Part shown: positions 26,306-35,949 of the stretch, one piece after another
How positions within the stretch are numbered: position 1 is the first letter of the stretch
Layout of the letters: each line of letters starts with the position of its first letter
Source of the DNA: Novosphingobium barchaimii LL02
Lineage (GTDB): Bacteria; Pseudomonadota; Alphaproteobacteria; Sphingomonadales; Sphingomonadaceae
Assembly: GCF_001046635.1 (NCBI RefSeq)
Contig: NZ_KQ130456.1
Coordinates: 66,589 to 130,588, forward strand
Reading direction: 5' to 3'
DNA: 64,000 bases
Made by a program: the position numbers and the translations under genes
The notes under the pieces: generated by a model
What the model was told of the DNA's origin: nothing
The model's input: the letters and a program-made list of their open reading frames with translations, nothing else
Database searches by the model: none

Positions 26306-28180
26306 TCAACCCAGCAGCTTCTCGATTGCGTCGATCGTCGCGCCGAAATCGGCGACCAGCCCGCGGTAAGGCTCCGGCCCGGTCATATCGAGGCCCGAAG
26401 CCTTGATGATGTCCACCGGATCGGCCGACCCGCCAGCCCGCAGCACGTCCAGATAGCGCTCGCGCTCAACCTTGCCGCCGTTCAGGATCGAGTGCGCGAA
26501 CCAAGTTCCCGCCGCGATCGAGGTGGCGTACTTGTAGACGTAGAACTGGCTGTAGAAGTGCGGAATGTAGGCCCATTCGATGGCGTAAGGCGCATCGATC
26601 ACGAAGTTCGGGCCGTGGTAGCGCTTCAGCAGGTCCAGATAGACCCGTGTCAGGCTCTCGCCGGACAGGCCTTCGCCCGCCTCGGCCATCTCGTGCATCT
26701 TCAGTTCGAATTCGGCGAACATGGCCTGCCGGAAGAACGTCCCGCGCATCCCCTCCAGCCGCATGCCAAGGAAGTAGATCTTCTCTTCCTTGGTCTTCGC
26801 CTGCGCCAGCATGTACTCGGTCAGCAGCACCTCGTTGCAGGTCGAGGCGATCTCGGCGGTGAAGATCGGGTAGTCCGACAGTTCGAACGGCTGCACCGAA
26901 TCCGCCAGGATCGAATGCATCGCATGGCCCCATTCGTGGGCGTACGTGGACAGCCCCTCGTAGTTCTCGCCAAGGTTCAGCAGCAGGTAGGGGTGCACGC
27001 CGTAGGCCGACCCGTTCATGTAGGCGCCGGGGCGCTTGCCGGGCCGGGGCAGCGGGTCCATCCATTTCGCCGCCGTCGCCGCGCCCAGACGCTTCACGTA
27101 ATCGGGACCGAGCGGCGCCACCGCCTTCAGGGTGATGTTGCGCATGTCGGTAAGGGTGAACTTGCGCTCCATGCTGACCAGCGGCGGGTAGATGTCGTAA
27201 TAATGCATGTCCGGCAGCTTCAGCATCCTGCGCCGCAGCTCGAACGAGCGGTGGAGCTGCGGCAAGCCGGCGTCGGTTTCGGCGATCAGGGTGCGATAGA
27301 CGCTTTCAGGCACGTTATCGCCCGACAGCGCGCCTGCCAGCGAACTGGGATAGCTGCGCATCCGCGCCTCGAACACGTCACCCTTGAGCTTGGCCGCCAT
27401 CGCCGCGCCGAGTGAGCTTTCGAACTTGCCCATCTGGCCAAAAAAGCTGTCGAACACCGTCTTGCGGTCCTCGCGGCTGGGCGCATCGCGGGTCAGAGTG
27501 TACCCTTGCGCATCGAGCCGCTGGCTCCGCCCGTCCGAAAGGCTGACCGTGGGCCAGGGAATGTCGGAGTTGAAAAGCTGCTCGCGGATGGTCTGCGGTC
27601 CGCCCAGCGGCGAAGAAGCGGCGGCAAGGATCTGCTCGCCCTTGGCGTCAAGGGTATGCGCGGCCTGCCGCAGCGTCTTGCGCAGCGCATAAGCGAACCG
27701 GCCCTTGAGCACGGCATTGCCCGCGATATAGCTTTCGACCTTGTCCTTGCCCAGCGCCAGCACTTCGGGCGCGGTCCAGGCGGTTGCTTCGCCAAAGGAA
27801 GATGCCAGATCCTCAACCTGGGCGTTGCGCTCCTGATTGGCGGAAATGCGCACGTCCTCGTCGGCGCGCAGCGAGGCATGGACGTAGACGCGCATCATCT
27901 TGATGGTGACGGCGGAAATGTCCTCGAACGCCTTGGCCATGGCATCGGCGCCCTCCCCCAGCGTGCCCTTGTAGGCAGCGAGACGCGGCAGCGCGGCGAC
28001 GACCTCCTTGCGCGCCGCATCCCAGGCGGCAAGGTCAGGGTAGAGGTCGGTAAGGTCCCAGGCGGCGCCGTTCGGAGCCGCAGCCGCATGGGCGGACCCG
28101 GCAAACAGCGACGGCAGCGCAGAGGCAAGCGGGAGCGCGGCGGCCAAACCCAGCGCGCCGCGGCGGTCGGTTTCGATCAT
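26306..28180 (-). CDS. pepF: M3-family oligoendopeptidase F-like metallopeptidase, exported
   Basis: This 624-residue zinc peptidase has the M3 motif HEWGHAMHS (H415-E416-x-x-H419) and the third-ligand region downstream (FTAEIASTCNEVLL). The N-terminus is a signal sequence with an Arg pair (DRRGALGLAAALPLASALP) and an AxA site near residue 33, so export, possibly by Tat, is predicted. That is unusual next to cytoplasmic PepF but common in sphingomonads. AAGGGA precedes ATG 28180. It cleaves short peptides; the exact specificity is not visible. Confidence 0.9.
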   Translation of the reverse strand: MIETDRRGALGLAAALPLASALPSLFAGSAHAAAAPNGAAWDLTDLYPDLAAWDAARKEVVAALPRLAAYKGTLGEGADAMAKAFEDISAVTIKMMRVYVHASLRADEDVRISANQERNAQVEDLASSFGEATAWTAPEVLALGKDKVESYIAGNAVLKGRFAYALRKTLRQAAHTLDAKGEQILAAASSPLGGPQTIREQLFNSDIPWPTVSLSDGRSQRLDAQGYTLTRDAPSREDRKTVFDSFFGQMGKFESSLGAAMAAKLKGDVFEARMRSYPSSLAGALSGDNVPESVYRTLIAETDAGLPQLHRSFELRRRMLKLPDMHYYDIYPPLVSMERKFTLTDMRNITLKAVAPLGPDYVKRLGAATAAKWMDPLPRPGKRPGAYMNGSAYGVHPYLLLNLGENYEGLSTYAHEWGHAMHSILADSVQPFELSDYPIFTAEIASTCNEVLLTEYMLAQAKTKEEKIYFLGMRLEGMRGTFFRQAMFAEFELKMHEMAEAGEGLSGESLTRVYLDLLKRYHGPNFVIDAPYAIEWAYIPHFYSQFYVYKYATSIAAGTWFAHSILNGGKVERERYLDVLRAGGSADPVDIIKASGLDMTGPEPYRGLVADFGATIDAIEKLLG

Positions 28181-28330
28181 GGATGTTTCCCTTGCTGTTC
28201 CGCGCCCGGAAACGCGCGGAAAACGATCGGCCGAAGCTACTGCGAGATTTCAGCAAGGCAAGTCCGGCAAAGCCGCCGATCGACGCGCATATGCCGTTGG
28301 TCGACCACCGTCATCGCAAGGCGAAATGCG

Positions 28331-28367
28331 AAAAGGCCGGACCGGGATTGCTCCCGGCCCGGCCTTT
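28331..28367 (-). terminator. Intrinsic terminator of metK
   Basis: Read on the minus strand, a 9-bp plus 6-bp stem (AAAGGCCGG / CCGGCCTTT outside, CCGGGA / TCCCGG inside, one mismatch between) has a GCAA loop and ends in TTTT. It begins 32 bases after the metK stop. Confidence 0.85.
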
Positions 28368-28398
28368 CATGTCCGGCGATCCGTCAGGAAACTGGGGA

Positions 28399-29613
28399 TC
28401 AGACCAGCGCAGCCTTCAGCGCATCGGCAAGGTCAGTGCGCTCCCAGGGGAACAGGTCTCCCTCGGGCTCGCGGCCGAAGTGGCCGTAAGCGGCGGTCAC
28501 GCCGTAGATCGGCTTGTTGAGGCCCAGGCCCACGCGGATGCCGCGCGGGGTCAGGCCGCCCAGCTTGTCGGCGGCGACCTTGGCGATCGCCGCTTCCAGG
28601 TCGGCGTCGCTGGCCGAACCCGTGCCGTGGGTGTCGACATAAAGCGAGAGCGGCTTCGACACGCCGATGGCGTAGGAAACCTGGATCGTGCAGCGCGTGG
28701 CAAGACCGGCGGCAACCACATTCTTGGCAAGATAGCGCGTCACATACGCGGCCGAGCGGTCCACCTTGGTCGGGTCCTTGCCCGAGAACGCGCCGCCGCC
28801 GTGCGGGGCTGCGCCGCCGTAGGTGTCGACGATGATCTTGCGGCCGGTAAGCCCCGCGTCGCCATCAGGGCCGCCGATCTCGAACGAGCCGGTCGGGTTG
28901 ATATGAAACACGGTCTCCGCGGTCACGAAGCCTTCCGGCAGCAGTTCGGTGACGACCTGCTTCACATAGCCCTTCAGCTGCGCTTCCTTGTCGCCCGTGT
29001 CGTAACCGGGCGCATGCTGGGTCGAGACGACGACAGCGGTCGCGGCAACCGGCACGCCGTTCTCGAAGCGCAGGGTAACCTGGCTCTTGGCGTCGGGCTC
29101 AAGGAAAGGCGCTGCGCCCGAGTGGCGGTCTTCGGCCAGGCGGTGCAGAATCTTGTGGCTGTAGTAGAGCGTCGCCGGCATCAGGTCGGGCGTCTCGTCG
29201 CAGGCGTAACCGAACATGATGCCCTGGTCGCCGGCGCCTTCATCCTTGTTGCCCGAGGCGTCGACGCCCTGGGCAATGTGGGCGGACTGGGCATGCAGGC
29301 GGTTGATGAATTCGAAGGTTTCCCAGTGGAAGCCGTCCTGCGCGTAACCGATCTTCCTGACGACATCGCGGACGGTCTTCTCGATCTCGGCAAGCGCGCC
29401 TTCGGCCCATTCGCCATTCTCGAACACACCCTTGCAGCGGATTTCACCGGCAAGAACAACGAGCTGGGTGGTCGTCAGGGTCTCGCAGGCGACGCGCGCC
29501 TCGGGGTCCTTGGACAAGAAAAGATCGACGATGGCGTCGGAAATCTGGTCGGAAACCTTGTCCGGGTGGCCTTCGGAAACGCTCTCGGACGTGAAGACGT
29601 AGTTGCTGCGCAT
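28399..29613 (-). CDS. metK: S-adenosylmethionine synthetase
   Basis: This 404-residue enzyme makes SAM from methionine and ATP. Family motifs: [20 protein letters not shown] at the N-terminus, [15 protein letters not shown], the P-loop-like [22 protein letters not shown], and the C-terminal GHFGREP. Length is normal. The ATG at 29613 is preceded by AGGG, most of which is buried in a hairpin in the 45-base gap after lnt. A strong terminator follows. It is the last gene of the hisS-to-metK series on the minus strand. Confidence 0.97.
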   Translation of the reverse strand: MRSNYVFTSESVSEGHPDKVSDQISDAIVDLFLSKDPEARVACETLTTTQLVVLAGEIRCKGVFENGEWAEGALAEIEKTVRDVVRKIGYAQDGFHWETFEFINRLHAQSAHIAQGVDASGNKDEGAGDQGIMFGYACDETPDLMPATLYYSHKILHRLAEDRHSGAAPFLEPDAKSQVTLRFENGVPVAATAVVVSTQHAPGYDTGDKEAQLKGYVKQVVTELLPEGFVTAETVFHINPTGSFEIGGPDGDAGLTGRKIIVDTYGGAAPHGGGAFSGKDPTKVDRSAAYVTRYLAKNVVAAGLATRCTIQVSYAIGVSKPLSLYVDTHGTGSASDADLEAAIAKVAADKLGGLTPRGIRVGLGLNKPIYGVTAAYGHFGREPEGDLFPWERTDLADALKAALV

Positions 29614-29620
29614 GAGAAAC

Positions 29621-29657
29621 CCTGGGATATAAAGGAAGCTTTATGTGATGTCCCAGG
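29621..29657 (-). promoter_or_regulatory. metK leader hairpin masking the ribosome-binding site
   Basis: On the minus strand CCTGGGA (29657-29651) pairs with TCCCAGG (29627-29621), and inside it ATAAAG pairs with CTTTAT around a CTTC loop, with a 6-base internal bulge. The 3' outer arm contains three bases of the AGGG Shine-Dalgarno sequence of metK. It fills nearly all the lnt-metK gap. It does not match a SAM riboswitch that I can identify. Confidence 0.5.
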
Positions 29658-29658
29658 T

Positions 29659-31311
29659 CTAGCCCCGACGGCGCCTCAGTGCAACCACGCAAAGACTTGC
29701 AAAAAACAGCACTGCGGCAAACCCCAGCGGCAGCACGTTTCCATAGCGGGCAAACAGGGTAGGTTCGTGCGCCGGCGGGATCATTCCATCTAGCCGGCCT
29801 GCCTGGTGACGCGGCACGAAAGCGCGCACGATCCCGTCCGCGTCGATCACAGCGCTGATCCCGGTGGTGGTGGATCGCAGGACCGGCAGCCCCTCCTCGA
29901 TCGCGCGCAGCCGCGCCTGTGCAAGATGCTGGGGCGGGCCCCAGGCGCCAAACCAGCCATCGTTTGATGGATTGAAGATGTAGTCAGGACGGTTCGACGG
30001 ATCGACGACATGACCGCTGAAGATGATCTCGTAGCAGATCTGGATGCCCGCCTCGCCGTACACGCCGAAGTCGATTGTGCGCGGCCCAGGACCGGGCCAG
30101 AAATCGAGTTGCCCCGCCACGAAGCGGCTGGCGCCCAGCGGCTCCAGTATCCAGCGCAGCGGCAGATATTCGCCAAAGGGCACGAGGTGCGCCTTGGAAT
30201 AACCGGCGAGGATATCGCCGTCACCATCTAGGGCGGTAACCGAATTGCGCGCGGCCACATCCTCGCCGTGTTCGATCACGACATCCACCGCCCCGGTCAG
30301 GAGCAGTCCGTAAGGGCCGATCACCCGGCCGATGCGCATCCGCGAAAGCGCAGGATCGCCGCCGTAATTGTAAGCGCTGTAGACGTAGGCCGGGTAGCCA
30401 TCGCGCAGGAAATCGGCGAGGCCGGATTCGGGCCAGAACACCACGCGCCGGTCACCGCTGCCGCGCGGCAGCGAAAGCATGGCGAGTTTCCGGAAGCTGG
30501 GCTCGAATTCGCGCGGGTCGTCGATGACCTCCTGCCTGAGATCGGGCTGGACCAGGGTATAGCGCACGGCGCCTTCGCGCGCTGGTGGCCCCGGCATGAT
30601 CATGACGAGGGCCAATGCGCCGGCAAAAGCCAGCACCGGCAGTGCCCATAGCAACCGGCCGATCCGGTCCTGCCCATCGCCCCCGCGCGCGCAGAGTCCC
30701 GGCAGTCCGGCAAGCAGGGCCAGCACTCCGGAGAGACCATAAGTCCCGATCCAGGGGGTAATCAGCGCCATGCCTCGGCTGCCGAACTGCCCCAATAGGG
30801 CAACGCCCAGCGGGTTCCAGGCAAAGCCACTGAACAACCAACTGCGCGTCCATTCGGTGACGATCCAGGCAGCCGCGAAGGCAAGGAGGAAACTGGCGAA
30901 ACGGCCGCGCCCCTCTGGCCGGACGACCAGCCATGCGGCCAGCGCCGCCACTGCAGGGAACAACGCAAGGTAAACCGCGATAAGCGCCACCGCGATCATG
31001 CCCAACCATGCGGGCAAATTCGCCTGATAAGTGAAGGCCGTCGCGATCCAGTTGTTGCCGAGGGTGAAGTGGCCCAGCCCGAAGCACCAACCCAGCGCGA
31101 AGACCTGACGGCCCGTGCGGGCCCGGCTCACCAGCTCTAGCAGCCAGGCCACGCCGAGCAATGTCAGCGGCCATAGGGCGAGGGGTTGGAAGCCGCAGGC
31201 AGCGGCGACGCCAGCGGCAAGAGCCGCCAAAGCGCGATAGGCCGGCCTGGTCGGAACCAAGGCCTGGCTCAAAAAACGGGGAAAGGGCGAAGCGCGCCGA
31301 TCTGACTGCAT
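29659..31311 (-). CDS. lnt: Apolipoprotein N-acyltransferase
   Basis: This 550-residue inner-membrane enzyme adds the third acyl chain to lipoproteins. The N-terminal half has about six transmembrane helices (AALAAGVAAACGFQPLALWP onward); the periplasmic nitrilase domain has the triad Glu in VVFWPESGLADFL, Lys in GYSKAHLVPFGEYLPL and Cys in IQICYEIIFSGHV. A final helix precedes the stop. I chose ATG 31311; the upstream GTG at 31353 lies in the loop of a 15-bp hairpin and is unlikely to be used. Confidence 0.94.
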   Translation of the reverse strand: MQSDRRASPFPRFLSQALVPTRPAYRALAALAAGVAAACGFQPLALWPLTLLGVAWLLELVSRARTGRQVFALGWCFGLGHFTLGNNWIATAFTYQANLPAWLGMIAVALIAVYLALFPAVAALAAWLVVRPEGRGRFASFLLAFAAAWIVTEWTRSWLFSGFAWNPLGVALLGQFGSRGMALITPWIGTYGLSGVLALLAGLPGLCARGGDGQDRIGRLLWALPVLAFAGALALVMIMPGPPAREGAVRYTLVQPDLRQEVIDDPREFEPSFRKLAMLSLPRGSGDRRVVFWPESGLADFLRDGYPAYVYSAYNYGGDPALSRMRIGRVIGPYGLLLTGAVDVVIEHGEDVAARNSVTALDGDGDILAGYSKAHLVPFGEYLPLRWILEPLGASRFVAGQLDFWPGPGPRTIDFGVYGEAGIQICYEIIFSGHVVDPSNRPDYIFNPSNDGWFGAWGPPQHLAQARLRAIEEGLPVLRSTTTGISAVIDADGIVRAFVPRHQAGRLDGMIPPAHEPTLFARYGNVLPLGFAAVLFFASLCVVALRRRRG

Positions 31312-31334
31312 CGCATAGGGCTTGTAAGCCTGGT

Positions 31335-31368
31335 CCGGCTCGGCGCAAGTCACCTTGCGCCGAGCCGG
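31335..31368 (-). terminator. 15-bp perfect hairpin between DUF4167 gene and lnt
   Basis: CCGGCTCGGCGCAAG (31335-31349) is exactly complementary to 31354-31368, with a GTGA (GNRA-type) tetraloop on the minus strand. It lies 8 bases after the DUF4167 stop. There is no T-tract, so it may stabilise the upstream mRNA 3' end rather than terminate fully. Confidence 0.7.
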
Positions 31369-31375
31369 GAAGAGA

Positions 31376-32365
31376 TTAGCCGTTCACGGCTTCAGGCGTG
31401 GCGCCCGCATCATCGGCCGCAGGCTTGCGGGCGCGGCGGCGGCGGGGCTTTTCCTCGGCGGCGGCTTCGGCAGATGCATCGGCCGACACTTCGACAGGCG
31501 CTTCTGCCGAGGATTCCGCAGGCTGGGCCACTGCCCGGGCCTTGCGGGCGGGCTTGGTGGAGATCGCAGGAGGCAGAACCGCTGCGTCGAAGTTGCCCTT
31601 TGGCTCCGGCGATGCGGCATCGGCGGAAACCTCTTCGGCATCCTCGTCAACGCGCGGTCCGCGCGGCTTGCGCTGCTTGAGACCGCGGGTGCCGCGATTG
31701 TCGCGCACAAAGGGGTTTTCAGGCGGCTCGTAAACCGAACCCGGGACTTCCGTCGCCGGGTCGGAAGCCACTTCGACCGCAGCGACCGGCGCGTCGGCTA
31801 CTGCCTCGTCACGGCGCTCGGCGCGGGGTTCGCGATCCTGGCGCGGCTCACGATCCTGACGCGGACCGCGATCGGCGCGCTGTTCACGATCCTGACGCGG
31901 CTCGCGCTCGGGGCGCTGCTCACGGTCCTGACGCGGTTCGCGATCAGAGCGCTGCTCACGATCCTGGCGTGGTTCGCGCTCGGACGGCATCGGGCGATCG
32001 CCCGGCATCGACGGATTTTCACCGTAGGGATCGTACTCCGAACCGAAGTCGTCACTGTATTCGGACGGACGGTCGCTGGGACGCGGCTGGCGCAATTCGT
32101 CCTGGCGCTGCTTCTGGTCGGCGATGACGCGGAAGTAATGATCCGCGAACTGGAGGTTGTATTCCTCCGTCACGCGGTCGCCGTTCAGATGGGCGTCGTG
32201 GGCCAGCTTGCGATACTTTTCGAGCATCTGGGGAGCGTTGCCGCGCGCCCTGCTGTCGATCCGGTTCGTTTGCTGACCGCCCTGCTGGCGGTTGTTGTTG
32301 TTACCGCGGCCTCGCCTGCGGTTGTTATTGTTGTTATTGTTGTTGCTACTACGATTGTTATTCAA
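31376..32365 (-). CDS. DUF4167 domain protein with Asn-rich head and repeat tail
   Basis: This 329-residue protein starts at TTG 32365, with GAGGA 9 bases upstream. Residues 1-30 are Asn/Arg/Gln-rich, followed by the DUF4167 core (about 40-83: ARGNAPQMLEKYRKLAHDAH, then GDRVTEEYNLQFADHYFRV). Residues 130-184 are four to five copies of a 12-residue Arg/Glu/Asp/Gln repeat, and the tail is Ala-rich with RRRRARKPAA. DUF4167 genes follow prfA-prmC in many alphaproteobacteria, hinting at a ribosome or RNA link; function is unknown. Confidence 0.88.
   Translation of the reverse strand: MNNNRSSNNNNNNNNRRRGRGNNNNRQQGGQQTNRIDSRARGNAPQMLEKYRKLAHDAHLNGDRVTEEYNLQFADHYFRVIADQKQRQDELRQPRPSDRPSEYSDDFGSEYDPYGENPSMPGDRPMPSEREPRQDREQRSDREPRQDREQRPEREPRQDREQRADRGPRQDREPRQDREPRAERRDEAVADAPVAAVEVASDPATEVPGSVYEPPENPFVRDNRGTRGLKQRKPRGPRVDEDAEEVSADAASPEPKGNFDAAVLPPAISTKPARKARAVAQPAESSAEAPVEVSADASAEAAAEEKPRRRRARKPAADDAGATPEAVNG
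31814..31978 (-). repeat. 36-base tandem repeat inside the DUF4167 gene
   Basis: The DNA encodes REPRQDREQRSD, REPRQDREQRPE, REPRQDREQRAD and two diverged copies, a 12-codon (36-base) period. Copies stay in frame. Variation in copy number between strains would be expected. Confidence 0.8.
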
Positions 32366-32617
32366 GGATAACGTTCCTCAAAACCCCTGGCATCCGCCTG
32401 AGCCCTACAGGCCGGTATGCCTAAATAAATTGATCCCGACTGGCCCCCCGGCCGCCGTGAGCTTCACATCTGCGTTGCCGTGGAAACCCACGGCCATTTG
32501 CAAATGCTGGAGGCGAGCCGGGTATGGGAAAACATCGTCCATAAGCCGGTTCGCATCAATCTTTACGCACTATACCGCCTAATTCCAAGCGAAAACTTAC
32601 GCCTCACGTATGTTTGT

Positions 32618-33451
32618 TCACCAAAACGCGATGACCCGTGCCCTTCCGGCCAGGTCCCGATGGAGCCGGGCTGAAAGACCGCAGGCCTCGCCGATGGCGA
32701 TGACGGCTTCTGCCTGCGCATAGCCGATCTCCACGAGCGCCGCTCCGCCGGGTGCCAGCAGGCGCGGAAGCTCGGGCACGAGGATACGGTAGTCGTCAAG
32801 GCCGTGAGGCCCGGAAAACAGGGCGCCTGCCGGCTCGAAGGCCCTAACGGAAGCGTCCAGCGTGGCATCGTCTTCGACATAAGGCGGATTGGCGAGGATG
32901 AGGTCGAACGGTCCGCCGAGGGCGTCGCTCCAGCCCGGTTCGTGCCAGTCAGCGGGCACCATCGCGGCGCGTTCCGCGAGTCCGAGCGCCTCGACGTTGG
33001 CCTGCGCGATCGCCAGAGCGCCGGGCGAGCGGTCGATGCCGATGCCGCGCGCGGCGGGCAGGTTAACCAATGTCGCCAGCAGGAGCGCGCCCGAGCCGGT
33101 GCCGCAATCGAGCACGGTGCGGGCACCCGGCCGGGCGGCGATAGCGGTCTCCACCAGCACTTCCGAATCGCCGCGCGGGATCAGAACGTCGGGGCTGACG
33201 ATGAAGGGCAGCGAAAAGAACTCCTGCTGCCCGGTGATGTAGGCCACCGGCTCGTGACGCGCGCGGCGCTCGACCAGCGGCGCGAAGCCTTCGGGCGCCG
33301 GATCGCGCATCCGGCCCAGCAGAAGCTGCGAGCGGGTAACGCCCAGTGCGTGGGCCATCAATACCTCGGCGTCGAGCCGGGCAGTGTCGCTGGTGGCTGA
33401 GAGTTGCTCGGCGGCAGCGCGGATCGCTGCGGCGACGGCGGCGTCAGTCAT
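32618..33451 (-). CDS. prmC: Release factor glutamine methyltransferase
   Basis: This 277-residue SAM-dependent enzyme methylates the GGQ glutamine of release factors. It has the SAM motif TVLDCGTGSGALLLA and the catalytic NPPY motif in FDLILANPPYVEDD, plus the N-terminal helical domain containing EVLMAHALGVTRSQLLL. It sits 61 bases downstream of its substrate gene prfA on the same strand. The ATG (33449-33451) lies within a REP-like palindrome, so translation initiation may be affected by that hairpin. Confidence 0.95.
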   Translation of the reverse strand: MTDAAVAAAIRAAAEQLSATSDTARLDAEVLMAHALGVTRSQLLLGRMRDPAPEGFAPLVERRARHEPVAYITGQQEFFSLPFIVSPDVLIPRGDSEVLVETAIAARPGARTVLDCGTGSGALLLATLVNLPAARGIGIDRSPGALAIAQANVEALGLAERAAMVPADWHEPGWSDALGGPFDLILANPPYVEDDATLDASVRAFEPAGALFSGPHGLDDYRILVPELPRLLAPGGAALVEIGYAQAEAVIAIGEACGLSARLHRDLAGRARVIAFW

Positions 33452-33476
33452 GCTTCGGCACGCTCAGCATGAGCGG
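33449..33476. repeat. REP-like element overlapping the prmC start codon
   Basis: This stretch matches the common sphingomonad repeat of the form CTTCGGCACGCTCAGCATGA. CATGCT (33449-33454) and AGCATG (33466-33471) can form a hairpin that includes the prmC ATG. A decayed related segment occurs at 38631-38653. Confidence 0.6.
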
Positions 33477-33512
33477 TGGCTGGAAATAGGTACACCGCTG
33501 CCCCGCTCACCC

Positions 33513-34579
<1,067 letters not shown>

Positions 34580-34583
<4 letters not shown>

Positions 34584-35845
34584 GGCTGGATCGTCATCAG
34601 GACCTGTTCGACCGCGAGGAACTCGGCGGTCGGCTCGCCAGCGCGCAGGTTAGCGGTTGGTACGCCGTCCTTGACCACGAACGAGGCCAGCACCTTGGCG
34701 CCCAGCTTCACCGCCTTGTCGAAACGCTTGCGCGGGCTACCCGTGGCGACCATCTCGGCGTCGATGCCCTGGTGGCGCAGCGCGGTGAGGGCTTTCAACG
34801 CAAAGGACAGCGCCGCATCATCCTCGACCGCGAGGATCGCGGTGAGAGCCGGCTCGGAAGATTGTCCGGCATCGGCGACAAGCATCGCCAGACGCTCGAT
34901 CCCGGCCGCCCAGCCGACGGCCGGTGTTTCCGGGCCGCCAAGTGCCGCCATCAGGCCGTCGTAGCGGCCGCCGCCCAGCACGGTGCCCTGCGCGCCCAGA
35001 CGGTCAGTCACGAATTCGAACGCGGTGTGGCGGTAATAGTCCAGCCCGCGCACCAGCGCCGGGGCGCGCACGAAGTCCACCGAAGCAGCTTCCAGTCCGT
35101 GGGTCACCGCGCCAAAGAAGTCCTGCGCCTCGCCCGAGAGAAAGTCGTCGATCTTTGGCGCATCGGCGGTGAAGGGCTTGTCGCGCGGGTCCTTGGAATC
35201 GAGAATGCGCAGTGGGTTTCGCTCCAGCCGATCCTGCGAATCCTCGGACAAGGCGTCCTTGTGATCGCGGAAATATTCGACCAGCGCGGCGCGCCAGGCA
35301 TCGCGGCTGGCGGCGTCGCCCAGTGTGTTGAGCTGCAGGGTCACGCCGTCTGCAATGCCCAGTTCCTTGAGCAACTGGTCAGCCATGACCAGCAGTTCCA
35401 CATCGGCCATCGGCTCGGCGGCGCCGATCACTTCGGCGTCGATCTGGTGGAACTGGCGGTAGCGGCCCTTCTGCGGACGCTCGTAGCGGAACAGCGGGCC
35501 GTGCGTCGCGACCTTGAGCGGGGCGAACTGCTTCCAGCCGTCCGTCAGGTAGGCGCGGGCGATACCGGCGGTGAATTCAGGGCGCAGGGTCAGCGATTCG
35601 CCGCCCCGGTCCTCGAACGAATACATTTCCTTGGAGACGACATCGGTCGTCTCGCCCAGCGAGCGCGAGAACACCGCCGTCTTTTCGAACACCGGCATTT
35701 CCACGCGGCGAAAGCGGTAGAGCTTGCGGACGCGCTCGAACGTCTCGACGACATGGGCGAAAGCCTCGGCTTCGGCGCCGAAGATGTCCTGGGTTCCCCT
35801 GATCGCCTGCGGGGTGGTCGGGGCGGTGGATGCTGCTTTGCTCAT
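34580..35845 (-). CDS. hisS: Histidyl-tRNA synthetase
   Basis: This 421-residue class II synthetase begins at ATG 35845 ([20 protein letters not shown]). Motif 2 region is visible as [20 protein letters not shown]; the histidine-A motif is in [14 protein letters not shown] and GGGRYDGL follows. A C-terminal anticodon-binding domain (about 325-421) is present. The frame is open upstream to 35938 but lacks family similarity there. No good Shine-Dalgarno sequence is seen. It heads the hisS-prfA-prmC series and diverges from the M61 peptidase gene. Confidence 0.95.
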
Positions 35846-35949
35846 GGTGCGCGCGCTTAGCCCGATTGGCGCGGCGGGGAAAGTGTCCCTGAGGAAACCG
35901 GGCGATTGGATGGTTGCCAAATGCGGCAACAGGCGCAAAGAACCACGTA

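Noticed and set aside
28183-29793. 536-codon frame antisense to metK
   Set aside because: It is an artefact of high GC; the minus-strand metK is unambiguous.
31312-31353. Upstream GTG start for lnt
   Set aside because: The GTG is in the loop of a 15-bp hairpin and the added residues do not match Lnt proteins.
31814-31978. CRISPR-like repeat array
   Set aside because: The 36-base repeats are contiguous, coding and in frame, with no spacers and no cas genes.
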